Assembly (NCBI GenBank): GCA_947457325.1
Contig: CANGVU010000018.1
Coordinates: 1-10,664 of the forward strand
Direction: 5' to 3'
Length of the DNA: 10,664 bases
From: Flavobacteriales bacterium
GTDB lineage: Bacteria > Bacteroidota > Bacteroidia > Flavobacteriales_D > Sanyastnellaceae
Shown here: positions 1 to 7,398 of the stretch, piece after piece
How the letters are laid out: each line of letters opens with the position of its first letter
Numbering within the stretch: the first letter of the stretch is position 1
Notes under the pieces: generated by a model
Database searches by the model: none
What the model was told of the DNA's origin: nothing
Seen by the model: the letters and a program-made list of their open reading frames with translations, nothing else
Position numbers and translations under genes: made by a program

Positions 1-81
1 ATCAGCAGGTACTGGCATTGCTTGCAGCAACACATCCAAAAATTGAAAACTGAGTTGCTTAATGGTAAATAAAAGATCCAT
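1..81 (-). CDS. 5' end of an unidentified gene overlapping the VTC gene (runs off the left edge)
   Basis: An ATG at 81-79 on the minus strand opens a frame that stays open to the window edge (27 codons). It begins MDLLFTIKQLSFQFLDVLL and then continues QAMPVPAD. The start lies 23 bases inside the end of the VTC-domain gene in another frame, which suggests translational coupling. In many bacteria a VTC-domain gene is followed by a DUF4956 membrane protein gene, and the hydrophobic, Leu/Phe-rich start would suit one. However, 27 residues cannot establish the family, so DUF4956 is a context-based guess. Sequence beyond the left edge would settle it. Confidence 0.45.
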   Translation of the reverse strand, partial: MDLLFTIKQLSFQFLDVLLQAMPVPAD

Positions 82-820
82 GGGTAAGTGATTTAATTGT
101 TCTAATTTTTTCTTTAAACATATTTGATTTTTGATCTGTCAACAACGCAATGCCCAAGCAGTACTTGCTCATGCTTTCTGGACGAATCAACCTTCGCTTC
201 AATGCCTGTAAAAAAACAGAGTGCCGATTTTGACGTTCTTGCTTTGCTTCTATAATCACCAAATCAGGAATATCAACCGTCTTGTCATTAACGACAAAAC
301 TTAAATTCAAATCGATGGTAATTCTTTCTGGCAACGCCTGATCCACCAGTGTAATGCGCTCAAAAAGATTCATCAACTTGGGCTCCAAGTGTTCCTCAAA
401 ATGACTCGTCTCGTGGATGTAATTTTCATTCTCGATTGACAAATCTGGCGTTAAACCATCGAGTTTGGTTCTGTCTTTCTCAGTGCGTCCCTTGTTGCTT
501 TTGAACTTGACTTCCAAAAATGTAAGGTTGCTTTCAACGTACATCCTTTTTCGGATCTTCAAACGGTTCTGCTTTCCACTGTGGTGACGTCGGTAGAAAT
601 AGTAATCCGGAGTGTCATAGTATTGCGATTGGTAGTGATTGCTTCTGACTCCTTTTATGTCCAAAATGCGGTAATGGTTCGCCACTTCCTCAAGAACGGA
701 TTCCAATTGACTTACCGACATCAGATACTTTGTGTCTGTACGGTTCATCAAAGCAACGCCATCCATCTCTTTTAATGAGATGGATTGGTAACGGGAAATG
801 ATTTCTTGAACCTTAGACAA
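59..820 (-). CDS. VTC-domain protein (polyphosphate polymerase-like)
   Basis: This 253-residue protein belongs to the VTC family, related to the catalytic domain of the yeast vacuolar transporter chaperone. That domain makes polyphosphate inside a tunnel lined with basic residues. Family landmarks appear in order: MNRTDTKYL (25-33), YYDTPDYYFY (67-76), the basic strand RLKIRKR (86-92), LEVKFK (102-107), RTEKDR (112-117), ITIDLNL (167-173), VIIEAKQ (188-194) and SKYCLGIALL (218-227). It has no signal peptide or membrane segment, so it is probably cytoplasmic. The start is TTG at 820-818, with AGAGG three bases upstream. An in-frame stop lies six codons further up, and the next Met (residue 19) would remove the conserved ISLKEMD lead-in. 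The gene overlaps the next minus-strand gene by 23 bases. Polymerase activity is inferred from the family; bacterial members of this type are poorly characterised. Confidence 0.85.
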   Translation of the reverse strand: MSKVQEIISRYQSISLKEMDGVALMNRTDTKYLMSVSQLESVLEEVANHYRILDIKGVRSNHYQSQYYDTPDYYFYRRHHSGKQNRLKIRKRMYVESNLTFLEVKFKSNKGRTEKDRTKLDGLTPDLSIENENYIHETSHFEEHLEPKLMNLFERITLVDQALPERITIDLNLSFVVNDKTVDIPDLVIIEAKQERQNRHSVFLQALKRRLIRPESMSKYCLGIALLTDQKSNMFKEKIRTIKSLTHGSFIYH

Positions 821-838
821 TATCCTCTGGATTTATTC

Positions 839-846
839 CAAACTTA
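839..846 (-). promoter_or_regulatory. Putative -7 element TAAGTTTG ahead of the VTC gene
   Basis: Read on the minus strand, 846-839 is TAAGTTTG, an exact match to the Bacteroidota -7 consensus TAnnTTTG. It lies 18 bases before the TTG start codon, so the leader would be only about a dozen bases. I see no TTG at the usual -33 spacing (the nearest leaves a 12-base spacer). This 85-base gap is otherwise very AT-rich. If the element is used, the VTC gene has its own promoter and does not depend only on readthrough from the lipoprotein gene upstream. Confidence 0.4.
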
Positions 847-905
847 CTGAATTGATAGCAATAAAATTAGAAAAAGTTTAATTTTAACTTAACAATAAAT
901 TCTCA

Positions 906-2318
906 TCACCGCTTAATATCTCCCCGCTCGATTTCTCCTAAAAAAACAACCAGCTTACTTCTCCACTTCTCTATTGCCATGTCCAAAACTTCACTGTATC
1001 GATCCCGATTAGACTTTCTCTCTTGCATTTTTATCAATTGATCGTGGCTCAGATAAACTGCATTTTTCTCACCTTGCTCTGTTGGAAAAAGCTGAGCCGC
1101 TGAGCCGTTATAGTCCAATTCATAAAACTGTTTATTGCCGCTCAAATCCATAATTTCAGAGGCAATAGTAGTTCCTGTAGTAGTGTTGATCAATGACATT
1201 CTGAGTTGCGCACTGAGATTTACATTTTCAGGTTCCAAATAAACCTTTAAAACCTTTTCTTGACTTCCTATTTTTTCCATTACCCAATGTGGAACCTTAT
1301 CAGAGCGCGTTGACTTCATTTCCCATACCAATGGCTCTACAACCAAAATTGTAGCAGCTGTTTTTAATTCTCCCAAAACCACATCAGCATTCTCCTGAGA
1401 ATAATGGACATTGAGGGCATTGAGTTGTTCTTTAGAAATGCTCTCAAAATGATTATCATTCAACACCTGAACAAATGGAAATTCACCTTGCGTCAAATAG
1501 CTCTCCAAATAGGCCGATAAAAATTTCAAATCAGAAAATTGATCTCTGCCTAATATCCTAGATTGAACACCAAAATCTTGAAGTTTCTGAACGAATTTGT
1601 CTTTCATTCTTTGCTCGGCCATAAGGACCACACGCATTGAGAATGAGCATCGTTCCAAACAATTTTTCCGGATTTTTTCCGCACGCAATTCATTCTTGTC
1701 CCATAACAATGCCGTGCAAGCATATTGATGTGCCTGCTTGTAAAATCCCTCTTCAAATGCGCTTTCAGCTAATGCAACAGCCATTTCAACCTGAGCCAAT
1801 CGCTGCATGAGTTTGGCCTCTTGGTGGTTGGAATCCATTTTTAATAATGCCTCGGCAACCTGATTGGCCTTGTTCCATTGTTCAGCCTTACCATATTGTC
1901 GCATTTGAACTTCATACATTTCAATCCAATGGGCTTTGCATTGATTTTTAAACGGAACCACATTGCCTTGAAAAGTCTTCACCAAATCTGGGTGCTGCTC
2001 AGCATACTTAGCACTGAATGAAACAAAAGCATCATATTGGGACAATGCATTTTGATAAGAGTCGCTTTGGTCACAGGCGGATTGCAAAAGGTTAAACTTC
2101 TGCGTCAGAATAGATTCGGCACTCTTATTCATCCCCGCTTTTGCTTCCCAAGCTTGGTGTTCTTTCCACAACAAGGCATATCGTTCATAGGCCAATTCAT
2201 ATACACCATTGGCCTCCATTTTTTCAGCCTCAGCCAATCCCTTCTTCAGCGCGCACCCTGATACAAGAAATAGGCAGAAAATTGAAAAAAAAATTCGAGA
2301 CAGTTGAAACATGAACAT
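906..2318 (-). CDS. Uncharacterised lipoprotein with TPR-like helices and a C-terminal mixed domain
   Basis: I do not recognise this gene with confidence. From the ATG at 2318 it encodes about 470 residues. A hydrophobic leader ends in the lipobox LVSGC (Cys 22), so it should be a lipid-anchored envelope protein. Residues of roughly 30-220 are helical and read like degenerate TPR repeats (for example AEAEKMEANGVYELAYERYA and AESAFEEGFYKQAHQYAC). From about 225 the character changes to alternating strands and helices, with FPFVQVLNDNHFESISKEQ, ADVVLGELKTAATILVVEP and LINTTTGTTIASEIMDL. That order faintly recalls CsgG/LpoB-like lipoprotein folds, but this is a guess. A TTG at 2333 also opens the frame, but it is part of a perfect promoter element, so ATG 2318 or 2312 is the more likely start. 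It is followed 85 bases later by the VTC gene on the same strand. Confidence 0.75.
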   Translation of the reverse strand: MFMFQLSRIFFSIFCLFLVSGCALKKGLAEAEKMEANGVYELAYERYALLWKEHQAWEAKAGMNKSAESILTQKFNLLQSACDQSDSYQNALSQYDAFVSFSAKYAEQHPDLVKTFQGNVVPFKNQCKAHWIEMYEVQMRQYGKAEQWNKANQVAEALLKMDSNHQEAKLMQRLAQVEMAVALAESAFEEGFYKQAHQYACTALLWDKNELRAEKIRKNCLERCSFSMRVVLMAEQRMKDKFVQKLQDFGVQSRILGRDQFSDLKFLSAYLESYLTQGEFPFVQVLNDNHFESISKEQLNALNVHYSQENADVVLGELKTAATILVVEPLVWEMKSTRSDKVPHWVMEKIGSQEKVLKVYLEPENVNLSAQLRMSLINTTTGTTIASEIMDLSGNKQFYELDYNGSAAQLFPTEQGEKNAVYLSHDQLIKMQERKSNRDRYSEVLDMAIEKWRSKLVVFLGEIERGDIKR

Positions 2319-2330
2319 TTGGTTTGCTGA

Positions 2331-2338
2331 CAAAAATA
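2331..2338 (-). promoter_or_regulatory. Putative -7 element TATTTTTG ahead of the lipoprotein gene
   Basis: Read on the minus strand, 2338-2331 is TATTTTTG, an exact match to TAnnTTTG. Its last three bases are the TTG that would otherwise serve as the longest possible start codon. If this is the promoter, translation must begin at ATG 2318 (12 bases further) or ATG 2312 (18 bases further), much like the spacing at the other promoters in this window. I see no convincing -33 TTG. Confidence 0.4.
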
Positions 2339-2431
2339 AGCATCTCAGTGGTCATTAATTAAAACTGTTGTTGAACAGATCAATCAAATGATGATTTAGC
2401 TCACCACTTTTCTCAGACGTTTGACAAATCA

Positions 2432-3700
2432 ATGACAAATCAAAACTGCTCGAAACCGACATTTGCATTCGTGAGAAAGGTTCAAGTCATTAGCGTCAAC
2501 CACCATCAGTTTCCGCTGGAGGCCATTGGTAAATTCCATGTCAATGACGATCAAAAATTGTCAGCACTTGCTGACATGAAAAAAATCACGGGCTGTGACG
2601 AAGCGATGTATGTAGCCACCTGCAACCGCGTTGAATGGATTTTCACATTGGATCATTTTGTTTGTCCTGGTCTAACCCAACAGATCTTGCAAATATTCAG
2701 CAGTAATTTGGAATCCGATTTTTTAAAAAACATTGCCAATCAATGCGTCCGTGTAGCGGGAGAAGAAGCGGCTGAGCATCTGCTGCGCACTGCAGGAAGT
2801 TTGAACTCTGCCGTTATTGGAGAAACGGAAATCCTAGGACAAATGCGTGCGGCATATGAATACAGTGCCAAAGCAGGATTAGCAGGAGAGGCATTGCGCA
2901 TTGCAATGAAACAATGCATAAAATCAGCCAAACAAATTTTCACTGAAACCGATTTACGCAGAAAACCAGTATCCATTGTTTCCATTGCATGGAATGCATT
3001 CTTGGAAAAAGGGTTCAGCAAAGATGCGAGCATAGTTCTTGTTGGCGCTGGACAAATCATTTCCAACTTTGCCAAATTCTTGGCAGAAAACGGATACCGC
3101 AACATTACTGTTTTTAATCGCTCAAAAGAAAGTGCTCAAAAAATTGTTGACCTTTTTGACAACGGAAAATTGATGTCTTTGTCTGATTTGAATCATGGCC
3201 TAGACCAACATGCCGCTTGGGTGGTCTGCACAGGGGCAACGGAATACATGATCACTGAGGAGATGATTGCGCACATGACCAAGAAAACCAAAATGGTTAT
3301 CGACTTGGCCATGCCGGGCAATGTTCATCCTGCTGTTCAATCCAAAGAAGGTATCGCATTTTTTGATATGAACAACATCCAACAAATCACCAATGAAAAT
3401 TTAGCTTTTCGCCAAATGGCATTGGATCAGTGTGAGCCCATCATCCTTCAAGGAATGATGGAATACAAAGGGTTGGTACAGGAAAGAAAAATAGAATTGG
3501 CCATGCAGAATATTCCGATCACCATCAAGGAAATCAGAGAGACAGCCTTGGGCAGTGTTTTCCAAAAAGATCTCTTGGATTTGGATGAAAATGCCAAAGA
3601 GGTTTTGGAAAAAATCTTGGACTACATGGAAAAGAAATACATCTCTGTCCCCATGAAAATGGCCAAAGCCGTGATGATGGAACAACACCAGAAAAATTAA
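2432..3700 (+). CDS. hemA: Glutamyl-tRNA reductase
   Basis: This enzyme performs the first committed step of tetrapyrrole synthesis by the C5 route: NADPH-dependent reduction of glutamyl-tRNA(Glu) to glutamate-1-semialdehyde in the cytoplasm. The catalytic cysteine is visible in VATCNRVEW (Cys 64). EHLLRTAGSLNSAVIGETEILGQ (115-137) is the family's substrate-domain signature, with a conserved His at 116. The NADPH-binding glycine motif VLVGAGQI (202-209) is followed by ITVFNRS (225-231), and a helical dimerisation tail completes the 422 residues, a normal length. Before the usual first strand (VQVISVNHHQF) there is an extra stretch of about 17 residues. A GTG at 2471 is an alternative start, and neither has a clear ribosome binding site. 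hemA heads a run with hemC (two-base gap) and hemD. HemA levels are often controlled by heme, but no such signal is visible here. Confidence 0.96.
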   Translation: MTNQNCSKPTFAFVRKVQVISVNHHQFPLEAIGKFHVNDDQKLSALADMKKITGCDEAMYVATCNRVEWIFTLDHFVCPGLTQQILQIFSSNLESDFLKNIANQCVRVAGEEAAEHLLRTAGSLNSAVIGETEILGQMRAAYEYSAKAGLAGEALRIAMKQCIKSAKQIFTETDLRRKPVSIVSIAWNAFLEKGFSKDASIVLVGAGQIISNFAKFLAENGYRNITVFNRSKESAQKIVDLFDNGKLMSLSDLNHGLDQHAAWVVCTGATEYMITEEMIAHMTKKTKMVIDLAMPGNVHPAVQSKEGIAFFDMNNIQQITNENLAFRQMALDQCEPIILQGMMEYKGLVQERKIELAMQNIPITIKEIRETALGSVFQKDLLDLDENAKEVLEKILDYMEKKYISVPMKMAKAVMMEQHQKN

Positions 3701-3702
3701 TC

Positions 3703-4623
3703 ATGTCTCGCAAAATCATTATCGGGACCAGAGGAAGTGAGTTGGCATTGTGGCAAGCTCATTTTACGCAATCATTGTTGGATAGTTTGGGGGTTCCCAA
3801 TGAACTCAAAATCATCACCACAAAAGGCGACCAAATACAACACCTCAGCTTTGATAAAATTGAAGGCAAAGGTTTCTTCACCAAGGAAATTGAACAGGCC
3901 TTGATGGACCATGAAATTGATATCGCCGTTCATTCTCATAAGGATTTAGAAACGGCTCCTCATCCGCATTTAATCATTGGTGCTGTGAGCCACAGAGCTG
4001 ATCCTAGAGACATTTTGATTACTCAAAAAAATTGTATCGAAGAACAACTGAATTTACAACTAAAGAAGAACGTCCGTGTTGGAACATCGTCCATCAGAAG
4101 AAAGACACAACTGCTCAATATTCGACCTGACTTGACAACGGTGGACATCCGAGGAAATGTTCCCACACGCATACAAAAATTAAGAGACGGACAATGTGAG
4201 GCGCTAATGCTTGCCGCAGCCGGTGTGAGCCGATTAAACATTGACCTTTCTGAATTTCACGTCCAACTTTTGGACCCTACCAGTTTTATTCCTGCTCCTG
4301 CGCAAGGAGTATTGGGCTGGCAATGCAGAAGAGAGGATGATGAAATTTTATCATTATTGCAACAACTGAACAACCAAGAAGTAGCCGATGCCATTTACAT
4401 CGAAAGAACATTGCTGCAAAAATTGGAAGGCGGATGTCAACTTCCTTTGGGAGTCTATTGCACCCGAGAGGCGGAGGAATGGATGGTCAATTTGGCATTT
4501 GCTGTCGGCTTAAATCATCCCGTACTACAATTCAAATACGCCCATAGTGAGGCAGAAAATTGCATTGAATATTGCTTTGACAAATTGGATCAATGGCGAA
4601 AATTTTCATCAGCAAATATTTAA
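3703..4623 (+). CDS. hemC: Porphobilinogen deaminase (hydroxymethylbilane synthase)
   Basis: This enzyme joins four porphobilinogen molecules head to tail into hydroxymethylbilane, using a covalently bound dipyrromethane cofactor. The cofactor cysteine is in LEGGCQLPLG (Cys 245). The catalytic aspartate is in AVHSHKDLE (Asp 81). Other family blocks are IIIGTRGSELALWQA (5-19), KGDQ (41-44), GKGFFTKEIE (55-64), RVGTSSIRRKTQL (125-137), DIRGNVPTRIQKL (148-160) and PAPAQGVLG (197-205). At 306 residues it is full length and should be cytoplasmic. The ATG lies two bases after the hemA stop, with no obvious Shine-Dalgarno sequence, suggesting co-translation with hemA. Its end overlaps the start of hemD by 31 bases in a different frame. 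Its product is passed to HemD for ring closure. Confidence 0.97.
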   Translation: MSRKIIIGTRGSELALWQAHFTQSLLDSLGVPNELKIITTKGDQIQHLSFDKIEGKGFFTKEIEQALMDHEIDIAVHSHKDLETAPHPHLIIGAVSHRADPRDILITQKNCIEEQLNLQLKKNVRVGTSSIRRKTQLLNIRPDLTTVDIRGNVPTRIQKLRDGQCEALMLAAAGVSRLNIDLSEFHVQLLDPTSFIPAPAQGVLGWQCRREDDEILSLLQQLNNQEVADAIYIERTLLQKLEGGCQLPLGVYCTREAEEWMVNLAFAVGLNHPVLQFKYAHSEAENCIEYCFDKLDQWRKFSSANI

Positions 4624-5252
4624 CCCCGAATGACAATTGGGCACTTCATCTCCAAGAGGAAGAGCACGTAATCACAGGTGTGAGTTGTATTGAAACACAA
4701 ACCATTTTCGTACAAGAGGTACCTACTGCTGATTGGACTTTCTTCTCCAGTGCGCAAGGGGTAAAACATTTCTTGGAACAACAGACAGTTACTTCCAAGT
4801 ATATCGGAGTCATGGGAGAGGGCACACAAAAAGCACTGCAAACCTTCGGATATCAAGCAGATTTCATAGGTCAAAGCTCTGACCCAGTATTGGTGGGCCA
4901 AGCTTTGAAGGAACATTTGAAACCGAACCAAAAAATATTATTTCCCGCTTCTGAAATCAGCAAACGAAGCATTGCTTCGCAATTGACGGAGCAAGAGATT
5001 ATTCATCTCCCAACCTACCGCACCATTCCTCTTTCTATATCGATTGATGCGCAAGACATTTATATCTTCACTTCTCCCTCCAACGTAGATGGTTTTCTCA
5101 TTTCACAAATCCTGCCTGATGCCTATTACATTGCCTACGGTCCAACTACCGGCAACTATTTGAGACAAAAAGGAGTGAAGAACATTAGCACTCTCGAACA
5201 AGTAAGTTCTGATTTGCTGTTGCGCACAATAAAAGAAAAAATTTCGGGTTAA
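4593..5252 (+). CDS. hemD: Uroporphyrinogen-III synthase
   Basis: This enzyme closes hydroxymethylbilane with inversion of ring D to give uroporphyrinogen III, the branch point to heme, siroheme and cobalamin. HemD sequences diverge strongly, but two-domain landmarks are visible: TFFSSAQGVKHF (49-60), KILFPASEISKRSIASQL (114-131), DIYIFTSPSNVDGFL (155-169) and IAYGPTTGNYLRQKG (180-194). The 219-residue length is slightly short but within the range of single-domain HemD proteins. The ATG at 4593 lies inside hemC and is needed because MAKIFISKYL supplies the first strand; the next Met is residue 74. The 31-base overlap with hemC points to coupled translation. The stop codon shares its last base with the first possible start of the next gene. 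The match to hemD rests partly on position directly after hemC. Confidence 0.92.
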   Translation: MAKIFISKYLTPNDNWALHLQEEEHVITGVSCIETQTIFVQEVPTADWTFFSSAQGVKHFLEQQTVTSKYIGVMGEGTQKALQTFGYQADFIGQSSDPVLVGQALKEHLKPNQKILFPASEISKRSIASQLTEQEIIHLPTYRTIPLSISIDAQDIYIFTSPSNVDGFLISQILPDAYYIAYGPTTGNYLRQKGVKNISTLEQVSSDLLLRTIKEKISG

Positions 5253-6403
5253 TGATGCGCATAGTAAATTGCAGCATGAAATTCCGCATTATCACTTTAT
5301 TCCTTCTCTCTCTCACATCCTATACCTGGGGACAAAGTGATGTCGCACCTAAGTACGTCAATGAATTTCTGAATATTGGAGTCGGTGCGCGTGGCTACGC
5401 CATGGCAGGAGCCATCACTGGGTCCAGCCATGACGCCTTCAGCAGCTATTGGAACCCAGCGGGAATTGCCCGAATTTCTGACCAACATTCCATAGCCGCC
5501 ATGCATGCAGAATACTTTGCAGGAATTGCCAAATTGGATTATGCCGGTTATGCGCAGAAGGTAGATAACTACAGAAGTTTTGGCGCTTCCATCATTCGAT
5601 TCGGTGTGGACAATATTCCCAACACGATTGATCTTTATGATCCGAATGGAAATGTGGATTATAGCCGCATCTCCTACTTCTCTGCAGCCGATTACGCTTT
5701 TCTTTTGACCTACGCCCAAAGTGAACCCCCAAAGATTCTCAAAGGATTCATGCGCAATGTACAGATGAAAAATCATTTTGGCCTCAATGCCAAAATTGTT
5801 TACCGTCAAATAGGAGATTTCGCCAATGCCTGGGGGTTTGGCATAGACGCAGGTTGGCAAGCCCAATACAAAAAATGGGAATGGGGAGTTGTACTAAAAG
5901 ACATCACAGGAACGTTCAGTGCATGGCATTACAACTTGGATGAAAAGACCAAATCCGTTTTCCTCGCCACGGGAAATGAATTGCCAGAAAACACATGGGA
6001 AATCGCTAAACCAAGAATCATTGCTGGTGGTGGCCGTTCTCTTTTTTGGCGCAAATACCAATTCTTGTTAGAGGGAAATATTATTGCCACAACAGATGGA
6101 AAAAGAAACACCTTATTGGCTGGCAATACCATCAGCATTGATCCTGCTGCAGGGTTAGAGGTCTCCTATCAAACTTGGTTAAAGGTCAGAGCTGGATTTG
6201 GGAACTTCCAACGAACAACCACTTTCCAAGGCAATGAAGTTACTTTTCAACCCAACATCGGATTGGGCATCGTTTTCAAGCAATTCTCTTTGGACTATGC
6301 CCTAACAGACATCGCCAACCAAAGCGATGTATTGTACACCAACATGGTTTCACTTACTTTTAATGGAAGACTTCCGAAACGCCAAGTGAATCAAGGCTCC
6401 TAG
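5252..6403 (+). CDS. PorV/PorQ-family outer-membrane beta-barrel protein
   Basis: This protein of up to 383 residues resembles PorV/PorQ, FadL-like barrels linked in Bacteroidota to the type IX secretion system. The diagnostic stretch follows the signal peptide: FLNIGVGARGYAMAG (40-54), then DAFSSYWNPAGIA (65-77), where the family shows a Gly/Ala-rich segment and a YWNPAG motif. The rest alternates short amphipathic strands and ends with VSLTFNGRL, a typical last barrel strand, plus a basic tail. ATG 5252 overlaps the hemD stop (TAATG). ATG 5276 is at least as likely, because MKFRIITLFLLSL followed by TSYTWGQ makes a cleaner signal peptide. Its place in the hem run suggests co-transcription, but no functional link to heme is known to me. 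It may be a PorV2-type paralogue rather than the main PorV, and a secretion role is inferred. The 3' end overlaps ctaA antisense by 54 bases. Confidence 0.85.
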   Translation: MMRIVNCSMKFRIITLFLLSLTSYTWGQSDVAPKYVNEFLNIGVGARGYAMAGAITGSSHDAFSSYWNPAGIARISDQHSIAAMHAEYFAGIAKLDYAGYAQKVDNYRSFGASIIRFGVDNIPNTIDLYDPNGNVDYSRISYFSAADYAFLLTYAQSEPPKILKGFMRNVQMKNHFGLNAKIVYRQIGDFANAWGFGIDAGWQAQYKKWEWGVVLKDITGTFSAWHYNLDEKTKSVFLATGNELPENTWEIAKPRIIAGGGRSLFWRKYQFLLEGNIIATTDGKRNTLLAGNTISIDPAAGLEVSYQTWLKVRAGFGNFQRTTTFQGNEVTFQPNIGLGIVFKQFSLDYALTDIANQSDVLYTNMVSLTFNGRLPKRQVNQGS

Positions 6404-7396
6404 GAGAATCATGGAAAGCAACAAGTGCATGGGTTGTGACCAAATGGGATAATCAAAATAGGTCAATAAGATACCCACCACAAATTCACCTGCCAGGGGC
6501 AACCCAATCCAATAAGCCAAGCGTGCACCTTGTTTGTTCAATTCCCAAGCCAACGCTCCAGCGGTGAATAAGACCAACCAAGAAAAAGTTCTGTGGACAT
6601 AAAAGACAATGTCTTCAGAAGATTGAATCACCTGTGCTACCCACTCTTTTCGGTTATAGCCAGCTTTAATCACTTCATCAATGGCTTCTCTCAACTGGGA
6701 GCCCAAAACAATCTGAGCAATCACCATAAACAAGGAAACCCACAACAGCCATGGGCGTTTCAGGCTCCATTTAACAGTATTGGTAGTGGAAGAATTGTAT
6801 GCCCAAAGCAGCGTTAAGATAATTCCCATGGTACCGAGCATGTGCAGGGTCACCTTACCACCAGACAAATGACCATCCACCACCAATTTCCCAATCCAAG
6901 CTTCATAGAGGATAAGTATCAAAGTTAGACCTGTTGCTAAAAAAGTTGACCAACCATTTCCATTTCTGGCCCAACGAAAAGACAGAACCAACAAAATTAA
7001 AACAGGAATTCCCAACACTCCGGTGAACAAACGATTGATATATTCAATCCAAGTATGCCACACATTAAAAATGGCATAATCATGTTTGGGGTATTTTTTC
7101 CATTGGGCCTCAGCACCATGGTTCCAAAAAGTTGCTTTGTCATCTAAAACAACATCATGTTGCGCCACCCAAAGGGTATCATGGTGTATCACCATTTGAC
7201 CTTTGTGAAATGATTTCCCTGGAGCAATCAACAATACCTCAACATCAGTGGGAGGAACCAAGTGACCAAAGCACTTGGGCCAATCTGGACAACCCATTCC
7301 ACTACCCGTAACGCGCACCACACTTCCAGCAATGATCACCAAGTACAAGGCCACCAATGCAATCATTGCCCAACGGGCAGGACTTCCTTTGAACAT
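6350..7396 (-). CDS. ctaA: Heme A synthase (COX15/CtaA family)
   Basis: This polytopic inner-membrane enzyme oxidises the C8 methyl of heme O to a formyl group, making heme A for aa3-type cytochrome oxidases. At 348 residues it has about eight hydrophobic helices in two four-helix halves. Visible landmarks are TM1 with VRVTGSGMGCPDWPKCFG (27-44; Cys 36 and 42), WHTWIEYINRL (113-123) at helix 2, LHMLGTM (184-190), VHRTFSW (267-273) and PMHLLLSM (322-329). His 185, 268 and 324 match three of the four heme-ligand histidines known in Bacillus CtaA. At the fourth position (ExxH) this protein has E118-x-x-N121. The loop between helices 1 and 2 is long (about 45-110) and rich in His. The gene starts two bases after the metal-binding lipoprotein gene and is surely co-transcribed with it. 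It overlaps the PorV/PorQ gene end by 54 bases. Confidence 0.95.
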   Translation of the reverse strand: MFKGSPARWAMIALVALYLVIIAGSVVRVTGSGMGCPDWPKCFGHLVPPTDVEVLLIAPGKSFHKGQMVIHHDTLWVAQHDVVLDDKATFWNHGAEAQWKKYPKHDYAIFNVWHTWIEYINRLFTGVLGIPVLILLVLSFRWARNGNGWSTFLATGLTLILILYEAWIGKLVVDGHLSGGKVTLHMLGTMGIILTLLWAYNSSTTNTVKWSLKRPWLLWVSLFMVIAQIVLGSQLREAIDEVIKAGYNRKEWVAQVIQSSEDIVFYVHRTFSWLVLFTAGALAWELNKQGARLAYWIGLPLAGEFVVGILLTYFDYPIWSQPMHLLLSMILLGALIHLAFRKSSIKSK

Positions 7397-7398
7397 CT

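Noticed and set aside
847..905. AT-only stem (AAGTT...AACTT) followed by a T-run after the lipoprotein gene, as a terminator
   Set aside because: The stem is only five A/T-rich pairs with no G/C core, in a region where such matches are expected by chance.
2416..2423. GACGTTTG as a promoter element for hemA
   Set aside because: It differs from TAnnTTTG at the first base, lacks a -33 TTG at suitable spacing and lies only eight bases from the ATG. It is too weak to list as a feature.
5297..5866. 189-codon open frame on the minus strand within the PorV/PorQ-family gene
   Set aside because: It is fully antisense to a well-supported gene, its product has no domain-like pattern, and no promoter or ribosome binding site is visible.
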